NCBI GenBank assembly: GCA_008933995.1
Contig: WARS01000007.1
Location: forward strand, 5,886,923-5,950,922
Length of the DNA stretch: 64,000 bases
Source of the DNA: Datnioides undecimradiatus
Taxonomy: Eukaryota; Chordata; Actinopteri; Lobotiformes; Datnioididae
Reading direction: 5' to 3'
In this document: positions 10,986-20,720 of the stretch, one piece after another
Layout of the letters: each line of letters begins with the position of its first letter
Numbering within the stretch: position 1 is the first letter of the stretch
The notes under the pieces: generated by a model
The model's database searches: none
Seen by the model: only the letters and a program-made list of their open reading frames with translations
Told to the model about the DNA's origin: nothing
Program-made: the position numbers and the translations under genes

Positions 10986-13900
10986 AGGAACTTTTTCCTC
11001 AAGTAGAAGGATTTGCTGCTTTTCTCTGTTGAGTTTATGACTTGTAGCACAATGAAACCATGTTTTTACATTTAAAAAAAAATGCGTTGCGATAGTCAGT
11101 TTCACCTGTATCATGTTTCAACAAACATATCAACATTTCCCTGATGGCAGTAAAATGAAAAATGAACTAGTTGATGGTGGGCTAGTAAAAGAAGACTTTT
11201 TTTTTCAAAAAGGACTTTGTAAAAGCTCTTTAGCAAAAACATTATAAGAGAAAAACACCTACTCCAGGATGACAGCTGTCCCGCCCCTTCCCCAAAAGCC
11301 AGTCTTGGAAACATATCCAACCAGTCATGTTGTTGCAAAGACCAGAGATTCACAACTGTTTCAGTGGTTTTGGTGACAAGAAAGAGCAGATTTAGAAAGA
11401 ATAAGGAATAACTCATTATCGCCAACTCCATTGAGTTTAATATGATAATTGATAAATCATCTCCTGCTCCTCTAACATGAGTATTTTCTTTCTTTCTTTC
11501 TTTTTATGTTACTGTGATTCAGAAAAACAACCTTATTTTGAGACAAAGCCTCCTAAATTTTTCATCTTTAGTCTGATTTGACTGCGTTTTACATGCAGGT
11601 TCCTTGTTTCAATGCAAGTAAAAGTGAAGTTACAGAGCCTGGTGTTGTTATCCTGAGCTAACTGACCATGGATATTGCCAGGATGGCTGCTGAGTGTTGA
11701 GACTTGCCTATAACAACTTTGTATAGAGGCAAGCGAACACGTTAGACGTCAAAGATGCAGATAATGTTTTGTGATGAGAAACACTGCATGTGAACATGAT
11801 TATATTTACAAGAAAACTCTATGGTGAAACTTTAAAAAAACAAACAAACTGCAGAATAATCAATATTTTTAACAAAACACTAGTTTAATGGATGGATGCA
11901 TAGACTTTATTATTAAAACTACAGAGGAATTATGGGATAGCTTTACCTCTGCAGCAGCAACTGGCAGATCTTGTTCTCTGTGCTAACAATCCGTAGATTC
12001 AGGGGAAATGCATATTTTCATAATATGAGCTGAACTGGATGCCTGCCAGATATTACAGGCAGTCCAGGAAGGATGTCAAAGCATGGATCTTGGGCTAAAG
12101 GGTGCCAGTTGAGCAGAGGACACAGTGCAGAAACCCTAAAAGAGCCTCGCCACCCACTCAACCAGAAGAGGTATCAGTGTTAACTTCACTGCTTCAGCAG
12201 GCTCGCTTTAGAAATTAGGATTTATATGCTTGCTCATTTCTTTAGTTATGTGTCTATACATTTTCTGCAACTTTGGGGATGAAAGTACTTGATCTTGTTT
12301 TTGTCTAACTAACCCAAAGGCTGCTATGATGCCAGGGGTGAATTGTTTATTGAAGGTTTTTATTTGACACAGAGGCACTAAGGGGATGTTTATTGCGTTG
12401 AAACTTACTCTGGGTTAATCTTTTTTTGCTTGACTGGACCAGTCAGCTACACAATCTGTTTCAACTGGACTAATGTTTTGTGCAATGGCCTGGATATGTG
12501 TATGTGTATTTGTGTTGTGTGTTTTCTTGCTCCAAGCTGCCTGGGTGGGAGGTGCGAGGAAGTCTTATTAATCCCGACAGTGTGCATCATTTTCGATGGT
12601 TTTATTTGTGCTTATTTGTTACATGAATGGGCTGATGGTATTAGCTGGGAGCATGTTTTTTTGGTGACATTAGGCTGTTATAGAAAATGACACTCTGGTC
12701 TAATTGGCTCTTATTAAATGAGCACACTGTAGAAGATATTTCTAAAGTTGTGTGTGATTTAAAAACCCAACATTTTTTGCTAATTTAATTTTTCGGTCTG
12801 AAATAAAAAGTGAATTGAACCAAAAATTGATGAGTTGTCCCCAAGTCTGATCCAAACAAAGAGATATTTGACAGAGAAAAGGAAAAGTGCTTTGTTATCA
12901 AACAAGACACAGCTGAGATTCACTTTATTTGTCTTAATATACTTTGAAAATTGATCACGGGTCACAGGGTCAAACAGCAGTTGATATAACTGAATGGCAC
13001 AGAGTTTCTTGTGGATTCATTGCAGGTTTTCATACACGTTATAGCTGGCAGAATTTGCATCATGTGCTGTTCTTGGCGGGGAGGAGACAGATTAAAATGC
13101 AAGCGCCGTATTTGTTTGCAGGAAGAATGCATTTTTAACATTGTTCCATGTTTTTACCCTCATTTAACATGAGTAATTATAGCACAGGATGAAGTCACAA
13201 ACAATTTGTCTATGAGATACTTCATCTTCAAATTCAATTAGCATTACCCAAAGCCTGGGAGCTTGTTTCCACACTTGCCTCACTGCATTATGCATGACGA
13301 TTAGCTGTTTGTATAAATTAAATGTGAAAGCATCACATGCTGCACTCTTACGCCAAACTTGCAGGGGAATTGAGATTTGGAATTATTAGACAGAGTTAGA
13401 ATGAGAGATAACGAAGGAGATGGAGGAAAGTCACCATCTCAGCGGAACGCACCACTTGACAAAGGAACAAAAGAGAAACAAAAACTAAACAAAAAAAAAA
13501 TGTAAATGTAAAGTTTTATTTAAAAAGTACACACACCAGAACTTCATTCACCACTTCACCTTCACCCTGTGCCCCTAAAATATATCACACCTTCAGGTCA
13601 AGCCTGGAAACTGGAAAGAAAAAAGATAAGAAAAGCAGATAAATAACTGAGACCCAGTTATGTCGCTACTCTTATAAGATTTATACTCCAAATAGACACA
13701 ACATACTCCTAATGGGGGATCTGAAACATGATCGATAACCACTCATTAATGAGGCACTACACAGTTATTGTATTTTATGTCCACTATTGATGAGTCTACC
13801 AGTTTTTTCATATATCAGCTTTTCGTTTGTGAAAAATACAGATCACATGGTGCCTGAGGAAAGACTAGGTACATGTGCTCAAATGTGATCTGTGTGACCA

Positions 13901-14184
13901 AGAGTCGAAAATACGTTCAGTTTACAGAAATAAAGCTGAGAAAGCACAAAAAAAAAACTCCCCCGCAGAAGCTTAAACTTGAAAATAATTGACATTTTAA
14001 AAGATTAATAGATTAGTTGTTGTATATCTTGTACAATCGATGAATCAACCAGGTGTTTGAGCTTTAAACATCATCTGAAGATGCAGATAAAGCGGAAAAG
14101 GAAAACATGAACGTAACATGTCTTATTAAGAAGCCTCCAGTGCAGCTTCAGTGCTCCTTGTCAGTGATTCTTAAAGTGTGTGGC
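10986..14184. other. Non-coding, no gene recognised
   Basis: Contains a CTTT-rich run (about 11484-11505) and otherwise unique AT-rich sequence. A segment near 14000-14055 (AAGATTAATAGATTAGTTGTTG, then AATCGATGAATCAACCAG) may be another fragment of the hAT-related short repeat seen at 10905-10985. No exon is supported. A 106-codon minus frame at 11111-11431 shows no domain. Confidence 0.45.
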
Positions 14185-14410
14185 ACGCTGCTGGAGGGAT
14201 GAACAGCACTCCAAAAAAATATTCCCTAGATTTCTGTTTGTGTTTTCAGGATGCTGGCGGAGAGAAGTATTACTCCCAAAATCTCCCATAGGTGCTCAAC
14301 TGGGTATAGGCCTTGTAACAGCAAATGACACAGCTTGTGATGCATTGCATTTTCATACTTTCATATTCAAACAATTCAGCAAGGAAGGCATCTACCTCTA
14401 TGTTTCTCGT
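14185..14410 (+). repeat. Decayed copy of a common fish repeat
   Basis: Contains GGAGGGATGAACAGCACTCC, AATATTCCCTAGATTTCTGT, CTCCCAAAATCTCCCATAGG and TGCTCAACTGGGTATAGG. These match in order a repeat I recall from many fish genomes ('ctccaaaatctcccataggtgttcaactgggttgagatctggtgac'). A 91-codon open frame overlaps it by chance. Confidence 0.5.
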
Positions 14411-14584
14411 CCTATTTATCGTTTTGTCGCTTGTTCGTTAGTCCCTCTTGTGTGAATGATACACAGGCTGCTTGGATACATGCTGATACAGAGTTGTATC
14501 AAAACATTGTGCGTGTATGCACCGTGATCCTGCCTTTAAATATGCATTGAAATAAGTTATGTAACAACTAGCTCACAGATAGTG

Positions 14585-14650
14585 GTATAGTCGGCTGCTG
14601 TGTCAGCTACTGGTGGCCAACTTGGCAACTTTTTCCACTTCCTGCTGGGC
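14585..14650 (+). repeat. Short fragment resembling the 39370-39500 repeat
   Basis: GGTGGCCAACTTGGCAACTT followed by TTTCCACTTCCTG resembles GTTGCCAACTTAGCAACTTT at 39376-39395. Both fit the 'ttgccaacttagcgactttgtcgct' repeat known from fish genomes. It sits directly before the 3' end of the minus-strand LINE. Confidence 0.4.
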
Positions 14651-14681
14651 CAGAGTGCTCCCAATTGGACCAAGTAAGATT

Positions 14682-15690
14682 AATTTCAGTTCAGTTTATT
14701 GTCACACATATTAAAAAAAAGTAGAGTGATGCCTTCCAAAGTGATTAAATGCTTGTGCTCTGGCAACAGCCCTCTGGACAAAATACAGCCTAACCAACTG
14801 TGTATAAGTAAATAAATAAGAATAAACTTTGCAACACTGTACATTAATCTACTATTTTGCAATACATTGTGCATTATAAAAGTTACCATTCATTCAAACT
14901 GTTTTACACTTAAAAATCATTACAAGAACAGGGACTATTAAAGGGTCTCAATTTTTAAACTGTAGCAGACTAAGAGGCTAAGAATCTACACAGTCCACTA
15001 ATTTTATACATGAATAATCAGTCAAGAGTACCTCATGCGTGACCCTGTGGGCTGACTGTTGATGAGTCTCACCGCCTGTGAATAAAAGATTTTTCTAAAG
15101 CAGGTGGTGCGAGACTCGATAGAGAGCTAACAACCCTCGGATGGCAACAATGTAGTAAATATACGATGGCTCGGATAAATGTGATATAATATAATCTTGT
15201 CTATATTTCTGAAGCCTGTGCTCGTGATATACATACCTTTCATTGTCAGTACCTTGCCTGCAGTGTTTCTGAGCAGTCTCAGATGTTTTACAGATGAGGT
15301 ACAACAATACACTACAAAGCCTTTTGTGACAATGCTTTCAGTTGTGCACTGATTGAAGCTAACCATCATTTTTATTGGCATACAAGACAACTGAAGAAAG
15401 AACTGCCCACATTGATCTTGTTGATGCCACGTCGAGTGCAGGACAAAACAAATCCGAAATCTGTAAAAAATTTAAAGCCCTTGTTAGTTTCAACAGCAGC
15501 ACAGATGGATGGTGAAGTGAGGGTAAAATAAAGTTTGCTAAAATCAATGATAGTTTTGTTTTGAGAGACAGGCTATTTTCTTCACAACCCAGGTGCAGCT
15601 CCCACACCTCTATCCTATAGGCCTCCTTGTTGTTTCCATGGATCAAACGAATCACTGTGGGTTGCTCGAATGTTGGCCACACAGTCGGTG
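14682..15690 (-). mobile_element. 5'-truncated CR1/L2/Rex1-type LINE (3' half of ORF2 plus 3' UTR)
   Basis: Reading the minus strand, the element enters at about 15690 inside the reverse transcriptase/thumb region and ends at 14682 with a 3' UTR of GTGACAATAAACTGAACTGA type, the usual tail of this LINE group in fish. No promoter, ORF1, endonuclease or RT palm domain is present, so this is a 5'-truncated insertion, as expected from target-primed reverse transcription. The 3' UTR (about 14682-15040) is AT-rich. The duplicated TTCAG at the end is compatible with a short tandem 3' terminus. The coding part is described separately. No target-site duplication could be seen. Clade is inferred from the C-terminal motif and tail rather than from a phylogeny. 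Confidence 0.8.
15045..15690 (-). pseudogene. LINE ORF2 reverse transcriptase C-terminal region, decayed
   Basis: The first recognisable part (15682 downwards) reads PTVIRLIHGNNKEAYRIEV, then ENSLSLKTK. This matches the fish LINE pattern D.TVI..I..NNE.AYR.EV..L..WC.ENNLSLN..KTK that follows the RT catalytic box. A second frame carries TTESIVTKGF (family: STIESILTYG) and TTLLPSEGC. After a stop it continues LSIESRTTCFRKIF and YSQAVRLINSQP at 15049-15090, which is the characteristic ORF2 C-terminus (LLPSGRRYRSIKTRT.RF..SF.PQAVRLINSQP). At least one frameshift, one in-frame stop and missing segments between the blocks make it non-functional. The catalytic YADD box lies upstream of the truncation and is absent. 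Confidence 0.82.
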
Positions 15691-16319
15691 TCAGGCTTTT
15701 TCTCCATGCTGTTTTATCCTACCTTCCTTCCCATGTTTTTTTCTTTTTGTGTGGCTTCCTCTTCCACTGCAGCAAACAGTGCACTACAGCAGCCAGAAAT
15801 GATTGGTAGAACATTTAACTTTTGCATATATTAAAAGACCTGAAGTCACCTCCGGAGTGAAGGATTGCCTAACCCCTGTTGCAAAGAGACACAGCGTTGA
15901 CAAACCAGTACAGCTTTTGTAGCACTGCACCAGCTTCACCTCATCACCCTGCCTAGTGATCATTTTGTCCACCTCCACAACACTGTGTGAGATGTACTGC
16001 AGCAAGACACACCACCAAATGGTACTTTAACACTTTGTATTCACACTGCTTCAACCCTGGTGTTATAGCACTTTCAGAAATCCCTCAATGAGTCCCATTA
16101 AACTTTTGAACCTAAGGATGTCTTTCACTCCTTTTATTTCTAGGTTAATTGCATTGTCAGTATGTTTCACCCAGGCATGCCATATATTGCTATTTTCATG
16201 ACAGCTTAATGTACTCAGAAATGGCACGTTTTGGCACGTCTGTGGTTATTCATACACCTGATCTTTGAAGACTCTGGCGAAACAACACTGAGCTTTGCGC
16301 ATAATGTCGTGCATTGTCG
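15691..16319. other. Non-coding, no gene recognised
   Basis: Flank of the LINE. AT-rich, with short open frames only and no recognisable motif. Confidence 0.5.
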
Positions 16320-16940
16320 TGATTTGTGATGAAGACCCAAACGCAGTCACAGATTTGGATAAAGATGAATGAAAAGGATTTATTACTAGGGGGGCAGGGA
16401 ATAGAGGTGGAAGGAGCAGGGAGGAATTTGGCTAAAGCAGAAGGCTGGAGGATAGAGATGAAGGTCGGAGAATAGTGTGGGCTGGCAGATGGTTGCTGGG
16501 GGTAAGTGGGTAGAGTGTGGGCAGGCAGTCAGGCAGGTGAGTAGTGATTGGGGAGCACTGGAGAGAGAGATAACAGTTAGTGAAGAATCAAGACTGGGAA
16601 GAATATCTCTAACACGAGAGGTGGCTGAAGTGTTAGCTGCCACTATGGCTGAGACAACAATCTGGCCACGAGTGGGCGATGGAAGGTAGGTGAGCAGACT
16701 GGGAGCGATGATGAGCCAATGGCAGACAGGTGTGTGCTGAGCAGAGCCAGGAGACCAGAGGGAAGACCACACCTACGCCAACACACAAGCAAACAAGCCA
16801 TGACGGAGAGAGAAACCCAGGGAAAAGGAGAATACGGAAACACCAGGAGGCAGGGAGAGACACACAGCTGTACCGTGGCAATGCACTACATAAGTGAGAT
16901 ACAGCTGCATAGATGTGCCAGTCTGCAAGCAAAGTGATAT
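16320..16940. repeat. Purine-rich interspersed repeat (family of 44580-45065)
   Basis: Opens with GATGAAGACCCAAACGCAG, then GAATGAAAAGGATTTATTAC. It continues with G/A-rich sequence (GGCAGGCAGTCAGGCAGGTG, AGCAGAGCCAGGAGACCAGA) and near its end has CCATGACGGAGAG. This layout ('agacccaaatgcag ... tttattaa ... gcaggtg.gattgg ... ccatgacag') is typical of a repeat common in fish genomes. Related stretches lie at 18640-18855, 20480-20720 and 44580-45065. Overlapping open frames of up to 128 codons on both strands here are products of the biased composition. Confidence 0.5.
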
Positions 16941-17746
16941 AACCACTGCTTTCTAAAGTGTTGTGTCAAGGTGTCAAGGCTGAAAATAGGGCAGTGGTGT
17001 ACCTTGACATGGTGCAACTCATCAACCAGACCTTGCAGCATGTTCTACCACCAGTGTGTCACCTTCTTATGAACATGTCCTATTCACAAAAGCGTAAGTT
17101 CCTATTGGCATAAATGTTTTTTCCAAAATGTGCACAAACACTATGGTTTGCTGCCCGTTCATTTTCATCAAAGTTTTAATTAAAGCTTCTCACATAGAAC
17201 CTACCAACAAATTACGGTTTAAATAGATATAAAGGCATCAACTGCATTTAAGATGTGGGCCAAGATCAAAACACTGGTCACCATCTGGTCACAAGTGAAC
17301 TCAATGATGGCAGTGTTGTGATCTCACCTCGGTCTGACAGAGCAATAAGTTACCCCTCAATTCAACCAGGCATGGCTGTCTCATGTTGTGGTTTTGTCCT
17401 GTCCTTCACACGGCTCCACTGGAAGCGTTACAGAAATGAACATTTTGCCAGCCACATCTAGACTAATTAGTTGTTGATTTGCTGATTGTTCTGCTTGTAC
17501 CACAGGTAAATGATTTTTTTATTGACTATTTTTACAGTAAGGAGCCTGCACTGGCTGTGTCATTTTTAAAATTGACCAGCTGTTCCATGCTGCACCTAAT
17601 TTCCTGCCCAGCTCATCCGCTCATTTGTGTATTCTCCAGTGAGCAGAGCAGAGATCCACTTCTAAGATGCATCTAAAAAAACACAAAGCGACATGTTCTA
17701 CAGGATCATAAGCACTGTCTAGAATGGCCATGATCATCTCCAGAGG

Positions 17747-17750
<4 letters not shown>
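16941..17750. other. Non-coding, no gene recognised
   Basis: Unique-looking sequence with short open frames and no recognisable domain. Confidence 0.5.

Positions 17751-17818
<68 letters not shown>
17751..17818 (+). repeat. (CT)27 (AT)7 compound microsatellite
   Basis: Uninterrupted CT run at 17751-17804 directly joined to an AT run at 17805-17818. It is the longest perfect simple repeat of the window. Minus-strand frames through it encode RE/YI dipeptide runs and are not genes. Confidence 0.97.
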
Positions 17819-18639
17819 CTTTGTTACAGATGTATGCAGTAATGCCAAATACAGTTTCAAACCAGAAAATAGAGGAAAGGCCCGTTGTTTTTTCTGAACT
17901 CTGGCTGCAATCAACCTTGACTTTGCAGTTCTTATAATACATCCTGCTTTTTTTTTAGGATCATCCTAGGACACGTAACAGTCACATGAATCAAGGTGTG
18001 AACCTGCCTGGAAGGAGATGTACATTTGACCTACTTCTGCCTCAGTCCCGATTTTCCTTCCCAAGAATCCTGCATTTGCAAAGCCTCCCAGCTGCTGCCT
18101 AACCTGGGTGGCAGTGACAAGGAAGGAACAGGCTGGGGCGAGGATCCTTGAAAGCTTGAGACAGGGGACAGCGCTGCGGCTTTGACCCCTGGTGTGATGG
18201 ACATGATGGACTTGATAATCCGGCTGGCTATGGGCACCATTTCTTTTCCTTCTTCTTTCTTTCAATTTACTGCCACAGTGTGCTGTCACTCTTCTCACCG
18301 GGTGTTCTTTCTGTGCTCCAGTCTCTTCTTCAGCTATCTTTGGACAGACGAGGACCTTGTCACTGTCCTGAAGACTCACCTTTTTTCTCTATGTCCTTTG
18401 TTATCTAGGGGATGTGTTGCTTGGACAATAGTGAACTATTTTTTGCTGCAACAGAAGACATTAATTTCTACTGATATTCACAGTCTGGTGTTATTCAAAA
18501 ACAATGACAGGGATATATTTGCTGTGTGCAGCAATTACAGGCTAGAGTAATACTGCCATACCAGAGTAAATGAAATATTGAGACATTGTTCTTAAGGAGT
18601 CAATTGCTTTTCCAAACAGCAATTTCTGGGTTAGGACTG
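17819..18639. other. Non-coding; a 137-codon open frame without recognisable domain
   Basis: A minus-strand frame at 17966-18379 (137 codons) and a plus-strand frame at 18182-18550 (122 codons) overlap one another. Neither contains a motif I recognise, and no promoter or splice context favours either. I treat both as chance, with the first the better candidate if transcripts were ever found. Confidence 0.4.
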
Positions 18640-18855
18640 TTTCAAATGTGCCACACGGGGACAGGAAGACACAAGGGCATGGATCCAAATGCAAACAGCG
18701 AATGCAGAGCACTGAAACGTCAATAATTTTAAAGATGAACACAAAGGAAAAATGTGAGCCCTTGGTTGGGACAGGTAAGGGTCAAAATCAAATACAAAGA
18801 CAGATGAAACTGGAAGAAACCAAGAAAAAGCTCAAACCTGCAACAAAGTGCTGAA
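18640..18855. repeat. Purine-rich repeat fragment
   Basis: GGACAGGAAGACACAAGGGC, GGATCCAAATGCAAACAGCG and the A/G-rich remainder follow the same scheme as the repeat at 16320-16940. Weakly supported. Confidence 0.4.
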
Positions 18856-18867
18856 ACAAAGCAATTC

Positions 18868-19125
18868 ATGGGATTACGATTGATATGCCAACTAGAATCG
18901 ATCATTTGTGTGTATATAATGTTTGAAAAATTGATAAACAATTGATTTTTTCTTAATTCTAAAGATGCTTTAGATTGCTGTTCTCTCTAACAAGCAGTCC
19001 AAAACACACAGAGAGAAGACAGATTTGAATGCAAATGACACTCATACAATCTAATTTGAAAATTGTTGATTACTTTCTTCGTTTACCCAACAATTAATTG
19101 ATGACGCACTACAAACAGCTGTTGT
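18868..19125. repeat. hAT-related short element, diverged
   Basis: ACGATTGATATGCCAACTAG, AAAATTGATAAACAATTGATTTT, AAATTGTTGATTACTTTCTTC and CAACAATTAATTGATGACGC match, in order, the fish short element. Its consensus ends run 'cgattaatcgattagtcg ... attgtcgattac.tttt.cgttga ... cgattaattgat'. Terminal inverted repeats are not recognisable. Confidence 0.5.
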
Positions 19126-19445
19126 TTGATGTGAGTGCCATGTGCTGATGTAACAAAATACACAGCATACACTTATACACATATATCAGTCTAGGAAACG
19201 TGCCCATGTTAATGACGGTGACATCATCCACTGACTGATGCCGCTAAGCAATCAGCTGGCAGGCCTGATGCACATCAGCTGATGTTTCCCAGCACCTCTG
19301 CCTCCTTGTCGATGATGGCTGATGATGATGATGGCAAACATTGCCTCCGTCATTGACTGAACTGTACTCTCTAAAATGACATATGCCTGAAGCCTTTTAC
19401 AGCACTCCTCATCCGTCCACCTTATATGTGTTCAGTCACGTACAC

Positions 19446-19530
19446 CAGGGATGTCCAATCGATATCCACAGAGGGCAAAGAGTGTGCGGCTCTTTCTTCC
19501 AGCCAATCAGTGGAGCACCTGCTGATGTCA
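19446..19530 (+). repeat. hAT-type non-autonomous element, left-end fragment
   Basis: Begins CAGGGATGTCCAATC, one base from the CAGGGGTGTCC terminal inverted repeat of a hAT family common in fish. It continues TATCCACAGAGGGCAAAGAG and TTCTTCCAGCCAATCAGTGG, AGCACCTGC, matching the 'ccacagagggccg.agtg..tgcaggttt..gttccaaccaatca..agcacctgc' consensus I recall. The right terminus (GGACACCCCTG) was not found downstream. Confidence 0.6.
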
Positions 19531-20041
19531 ATGACTGGAGAACTTTCCCTAATGAAGCTTTATACACCCTTAACATTTCACCTAGCTCCAAAATGAGGTG
19601 GAGTACAGTAAACAATTTGCTGTACTGATTGTTCCTGTGCAAAGATTATTTAAGCAATTCACGGCTCATGAAAGCTTCCCATTTTTGCCAATTTTCGTCT
19701 TTCCTCTGCAAGAAAAAAACTCTCCACAGAGAAAGAGATGTGTTTTATGGATTATTACTTAAGCAGCAAGAGCCCCTCCTTTATTTTTAATGCTCTGATT
19801 CCCTGTGTCTGTTTGCAACAAGCCCTTGAGTGTGATCATAACAGCCTGGTGTATTCCCCTGTAGCAAAGACTCTGTGAAGCACATAACTCTGCATTCACA
19901 ATATTCCCGCTGGGTCCTGACCAAGGCAGGGTGCTCATCAATCTTTTTGCCAGTGATCTCACTTTCCCCATCCGGATAGATGGTGGGTAGGGTTTAAATC
20001 TCCTTTGCCACCCCCACCCTCCCACCCCTCCTTCACCCCAG
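19531..20041. other. Non-coding, C-rich pyrimidine stretch
   Basis: No gene recognised. The last 40 bases (CCACCCCCACCCTCCCACCC and onward) form a strong polypyrimidine tract ending in CAG, discussed with the next feature. Confidence 0.4.
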
Positions 20042-20185
20042 CTCTCTTCTCTCTCCATCACGCAAGCAGCTCAGTCAGTAGATTCTTCGTCCCTGGGCCA
20101 GCTGCCAACATCAGTGTGATCAGGTGCTGCCAAGTGTAAGGCTAAGGACAGTCTGGAAAACTCAGCCTGACCGTCCATTGTTCAA
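20042..20185 (+). other. Possible non-coding exon (splice-site pair only)
   Basis: The 144-bp interval is bounded by a long polypyrimidine tract ending CTTCACCCCAG and by CAA|GTAAGT. The intron side of the donor is perfect but -1 is A instead of G. All three plus frames contain a stop, so it could only be an untranslated exon. There is no independent support, and such pairs arise by chance in non-coding DNA. Confidence 0.15.
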
Positions 20186-20479
20186 GTAAGTCACCAATTA
20201 GTCTGCTTTTCAGTCGTTACTGCTGTGCCATAAAACAACTTGGGAGCCCACCTCATTGTTGAAACACAGCTAAAATTAAAGATGTATGTTTGGTGTTGCC
20301 TAGTCCACCATGTTGATCAAACTAAGCTGTGCAAACAGAACACTCATTGACTACATTAACACTATTTTAAATTGAATACGTGCTCTGTAAATAGCAGTTT
20401 GGTCGTGACCAGTCAGTGTTACAAACTGAGTAAACTGATTGTGTCATTGTCAAAGTAAAGAGAGTGAAGTCAGTTGAGT

Positions 20480-20720
20480 TATCAGTGACAGGCGGGCAGG
20501 CGATGAACATCTGAATGGAGAAGCCGATGGCAGTCAAGGCATGGCCTGGAGGGTCTTTAGCAACAGGCACGTAGGCAGGAAGGAGCAGGAGCAAGAGTTG
20601 ATTGGAGCAGATGAAGTGCAGAAGTTGCCATGCAAATGCAAATAGATGCACAATCAAGTGCAGGTAAAGGGGGAGAGAGGGAAAAGCAGGAGAAACACTG
20701 GGGAAAAGATGCCATGACAG
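20480..20720. repeat. Purine-rich repeat fragment
   Basis: GTGACAGGCGGGCAGGCGAT, GGCACGTAGGCAGGAAGGAG and the end GGGAGAGAGGGAAAAGCAGG ... GATGCCATGACAGTGACAG follow the scheme of the repeat at 16320-16940, including the CCATGACAG terminal motif. Two octamer-like ATGCAAAT cores lie inside (about 20631-20644). Confidence 0.4.

Noticed and set aside
16386-16937. Several overlapping frames of 66-128 codons on both strands
   Set aside because: The purine-rich repeat removes stop codons on both strands; no conserved motif is present.
17966-18379. 137-codon minus-strand open frame
   Set aside because: No recognisable domain, no supporting splice or promoter context, and overlapped by a 122-codon frame on the other strand.
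20042-20185. Coding exon between a good acceptor and GTAAGT donor
   Set aside because: All three frames contain stops. Kept only as a very weak non-coding exon candidate.
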